Shown: in pieces, positions 62,308 to 64,000 of the stretch
Numbering within the stretch: position 1 is the stretch's first letter
How the letters are laid out: every line of letters begins with the position of its first letter
Source of the DNA: Pelagibacterium lentulum
Lineage (GTDB): Bacteria; Pseudomonadota; Alphaproteobacteria; Rhizobiales; Devosiaceae
Direction: 5' to 3'
NCBI RefSeq assembly: GCF_003992625.1
Contig: NZ_RZMW01000041.1
Span: 303,276-367,275 of the forward strand
Length of the DNA: 64,000 nucleotides
Translations under genes and position numbers: made by a program
Notes under the pieces: model-generated
Seen by the model: only the letters and a program-made list of their open reading frames with translations
Database searches by the model: none
Told to the model about the DNA's origin: nothing

Positions 62308-64000
62308 CTAGTTGCCAAAGATGCCATTGAGCAGATCTCCGATCGCGTCGGGGCTGCGTATGGGCTGGGGCTGTTGCTGCTGCATGGGTTGTTGGGGCAG
62401 AGGCTGCTGAGGCAACTCGCCACCCCAGCCCTCTGGCTGTGCAGGCTGGCCCGCGAAGCCACCGCCATCCTGAGGCAGGGCGACGCGATCCTGCAAGCGA
62501 ATATAGGACCCGGGCAGATTGGCTACCGTCAGCCCCTGATGGGCACGGGTCATGAAATCGCGCCATATCTGGGCAGGAATCGAGCCGCCGGACATGTTGC
62601 GCATGGGCGTATCGTCATCATTGCCCAGCCACACGCCGCCAACCCAGCTTGCGGTGTAGCCGACAAACAGAGCATCACGGCTGCGCTGAGAGGTGCCTGT
62701 CTTGCCAGCCATCGGCCAGCCACCAAGCTGGGCGCCGCGCCCCGTACCCGCTTCAACGCCGGTCTTGAGCATGTCATTCATCATGCCGACCTGCTCGGAC
62801 GTGAGAATCTGGCCGGGACCTGACGGCACTTCTTCATAAAGCACTTCGCCATCGGTGGTGGTAATGCGGGTGATGACATTTGCAATCACGCCGCGCCCGC
62901 CATTGGCGAAGGGGGTATAGGCAGCGGTCAACTCGAGAAGCGAAACTTCCTGGGTGCCCAGCGCAATGGCAGGAACGGGCAGGAAGTTCGACGAAAAGCC
63001 CAAGCGATAGGCGGTTTCCACCACATATTCGGGCCCGATATCGATGGCGATGCGTGCCGCTACGGTATTGATGGAATAGGCCAGGGCGTCGCGCAGGAGA
63101 ATGGGTCCGACATACCGGTTGTTGGCGTTCTGCGGCGACCAGCCGTTGTACTCGAGCGGTTCGTCAACCATAAGCGTATCAGGCGTATAGCCTTGCTGCA
63201 GCGCTGCAAGATAAACGAAAGGCTTGAAGGCCGAACCGGGTTGACGGCGCGCGGTCACAGCACGGTTATACTGGCTCTGATTATAATCGACGCCGCCGAC
63301 CAGGGCACGAACCCGACCTTCGGTATCCATGGCGACCAAAGCGGCCTGGTCGAAATTGCGCGCAGAACCGTATTCGAGCACGGCTTCCTTGACCACGAAC
63401 TCGGCGTGCTTTTGCAATTCCCAATCGATGGTCGTTGAAACGATAACGTCGTCATGAACTTCGCCAAGATAGGCGTTCATCAGGGTTTCAACCCAGTCGG
63501 CGACATAATATTCCGCTCCGGCGACACGCGTCGGCACGCTCGAACGATCCGGGTCGATCGAGGCACTGCTGGCTTCCTGTTCCGTGATGTAACCTTCACG
63601 CACCATATTGGCGAGCGCAATGCGCTGGCGCTCGATGGCCCGCTGAGGATGATTGCGCGGGTTGTAAGATGCGGGGGCTGGCAGGATTCCAGCAAGCATC
63701 GCGGCCTGGCCGAGCGAAAGATTGCGCGCCGAAATGCCGAAATAGGTCTGGGCCGCTGCCTCGATGCCGGTCGCGCCCGAACCGAAATGCACGCGGTTCA
63801 TATAGAGTTCGAGAATCTGCTCTTTGGTATAGTTCTGCTCAAGCCATATGGCGAGAAGCGCTTCCTGCACCTTGCGGCCAAGCGTCTGATCCGGGGTCAG
63901 AAACAGGTTCTTTGCCACCTGCTGGGTGATGGTGGATGCGCCACGGGTCAGCGAACGGGCGCGCAGACTTTCGACCGCTACAGCGGCAAGACCAATCGGA
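62308..64000 (-). CDS. mrcA: Penicillin-binding protein 1A, 5' end outside window
   Basis: C-terminal 564 or so residues of a bifunctional glycosyltransferase/transpeptidase; the N-terminus (signal anchor and start of GT51) is beyond 64000. Seen: end of the GT51 domain (TRGASTITQQVAKNLFLTPD; ILELYMNRVHFG), then transpeptidase motifs S-x-x-K as PGSAFKPFVYL, SxN as YSINTVA and KTG as AGKTGTSQ. The C-terminal tail (about 60 residues) is rich in Gln/Pro. Family 1A by architecture. Reads towards the YgjP-like gene with a composite repeat between the stops. Confidence 0.95.
   Translation of the reverse strand, partial: PIGLAAVAVESLRARSLTRGASTITQQVAKNLFLTPDQTLGRKVQEALLAIWLEQNYTKEQILELYMNRVHFGSGATGIEAAAQTYFGISARNLSLGQAAMLAGILPAPASYNPRNHPQRAIERQRIALANMVREGYITEQEASSASIDPDRSSVPTRVAGAEYYVADWVETLMNAYLGEVHDDVIVSTTIDWELQKHAEFVVKEAVLEYGSARNFDQAALVAMDTEGRVRALVGGVDYNQSQYNRAVTARRQPGSAFKPFVYLAALQQGYTPDTLMVDEPLEYNGWSPQNANNRYVGPILLRDALAYSINTVAARIAIDIGPEYVVETAYRLGFSSNFLPVPAIALGTQEVSLLELTAAYTPFANGGRGVIANVITRITTTDGEVLYEEVPSGPGQILTSEQVGMMNDMLKTGVEAGTGRGAQLGGWPMAGKTGTSQRSRDALFVGYTASWVGGVWLGNDDDTPMRNMSGGSIPAQIWRDFMTRAHQGLTVANLPGSYIRLQDRVALPQDGGGFAGQPAQPEGWGGELPQQPLPQQPMQQQQPQPIRSPDAIGDLLNGIFGN

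Noticed and set aside
1-64000. tRNA genes, CRISPR array, prophage, insertion sequences
   Set aside because: None recognised by eye; genes are densely packed with no transposase, integrase or repeat-spacer pattern.

Overview
The window is chromosomal DNA from an alphaproteobacterium of the Hyphomicrobiales (Rhizobiales). Evidence: an Irr-type iron regulator, a RegB/RegA (ActS/ActR) redox pair, hsp20 followed by a DUF1150 gene, a DUF2852 protein, and the block tsaB-rimI-fur-plsC-miaB-phoH-ybeY-tlyC. Family Devosiaceae (Devosia/Pelagibacterium) is my best guess from overall character; it is inference only. No rRNA, tRNA, CRISPR array, phage or insertion sequence was seen.

Layout. 1-7.9 kb is a tripartite tricarboxylate transport (TTT) locus: a 4-oxalomesaconate tautomerase (runs off the left edge), a fused TctA-TctB permease, a TctC binding protein, the TctE/TctD two-component pair and, divergently, a second TctC. 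7.9-11.3 kb holds Ada, an AraC-type regulator and a NepI-like MFS exporter. 11.4-16.3 kb is an Fe3+/phosphonate-type ABC importer followed by a divergent PP2C-like phosphatase. 16.6-22.8 kb holds a ROK regulator and a Ugp/MalK-type ABC importer with a sugar-phosphate isomerase/epimerase. 22.9-26.9 kb is an exporter operon (HlyD plus two ABC-2 permeases, no ATPase) divergent from a TetR gene, with two inverted repeats between them.

27-37.5 kb is envelope biology: an RluA-type pseudouridine synthase, a lytic transglycosylase, TamA/TamB, two very small membrane proteins ahead of a four-helix membrane protein, and a CAP-domain lipoprotein. 37.5-40.6 kb has TadG-like and TadE-like proteins and a glycosyltransferase. 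40.6-45.7 kb is stress and regulation: hsp20 with a RpoH-type promoter and a ROSE-like RNA thermometer, DUF1150, ptsN, hpf, irr, an SH3 protein, a 2-hydroxyacid dehydrogenase and a VOC protein. 45.9-64 kb is mostly core: pnp, rpsO, an HWE sensor kinase, a universal stress protein, nfuA behind a near-perfect Irr box, tsaB, rimI, fur, plsC, miaB, phoH, ybeY, tlyC, regA/regB, DUF2852, a YgjP-like metallopeptidase and a penicillin-binding protein 1A (runs off the right edge).

The best second-look items are the ROSE-like thermometer on hsp20, the Irr box on nfuA in the same window as irr, the PP2C-like phosphatase attached to an ABC importer, the tiny membrane-protein cluster, the ATPase-less exporter with paired operators, hairpins after three binding-protein genes, and a two-copy composite palindromic element.
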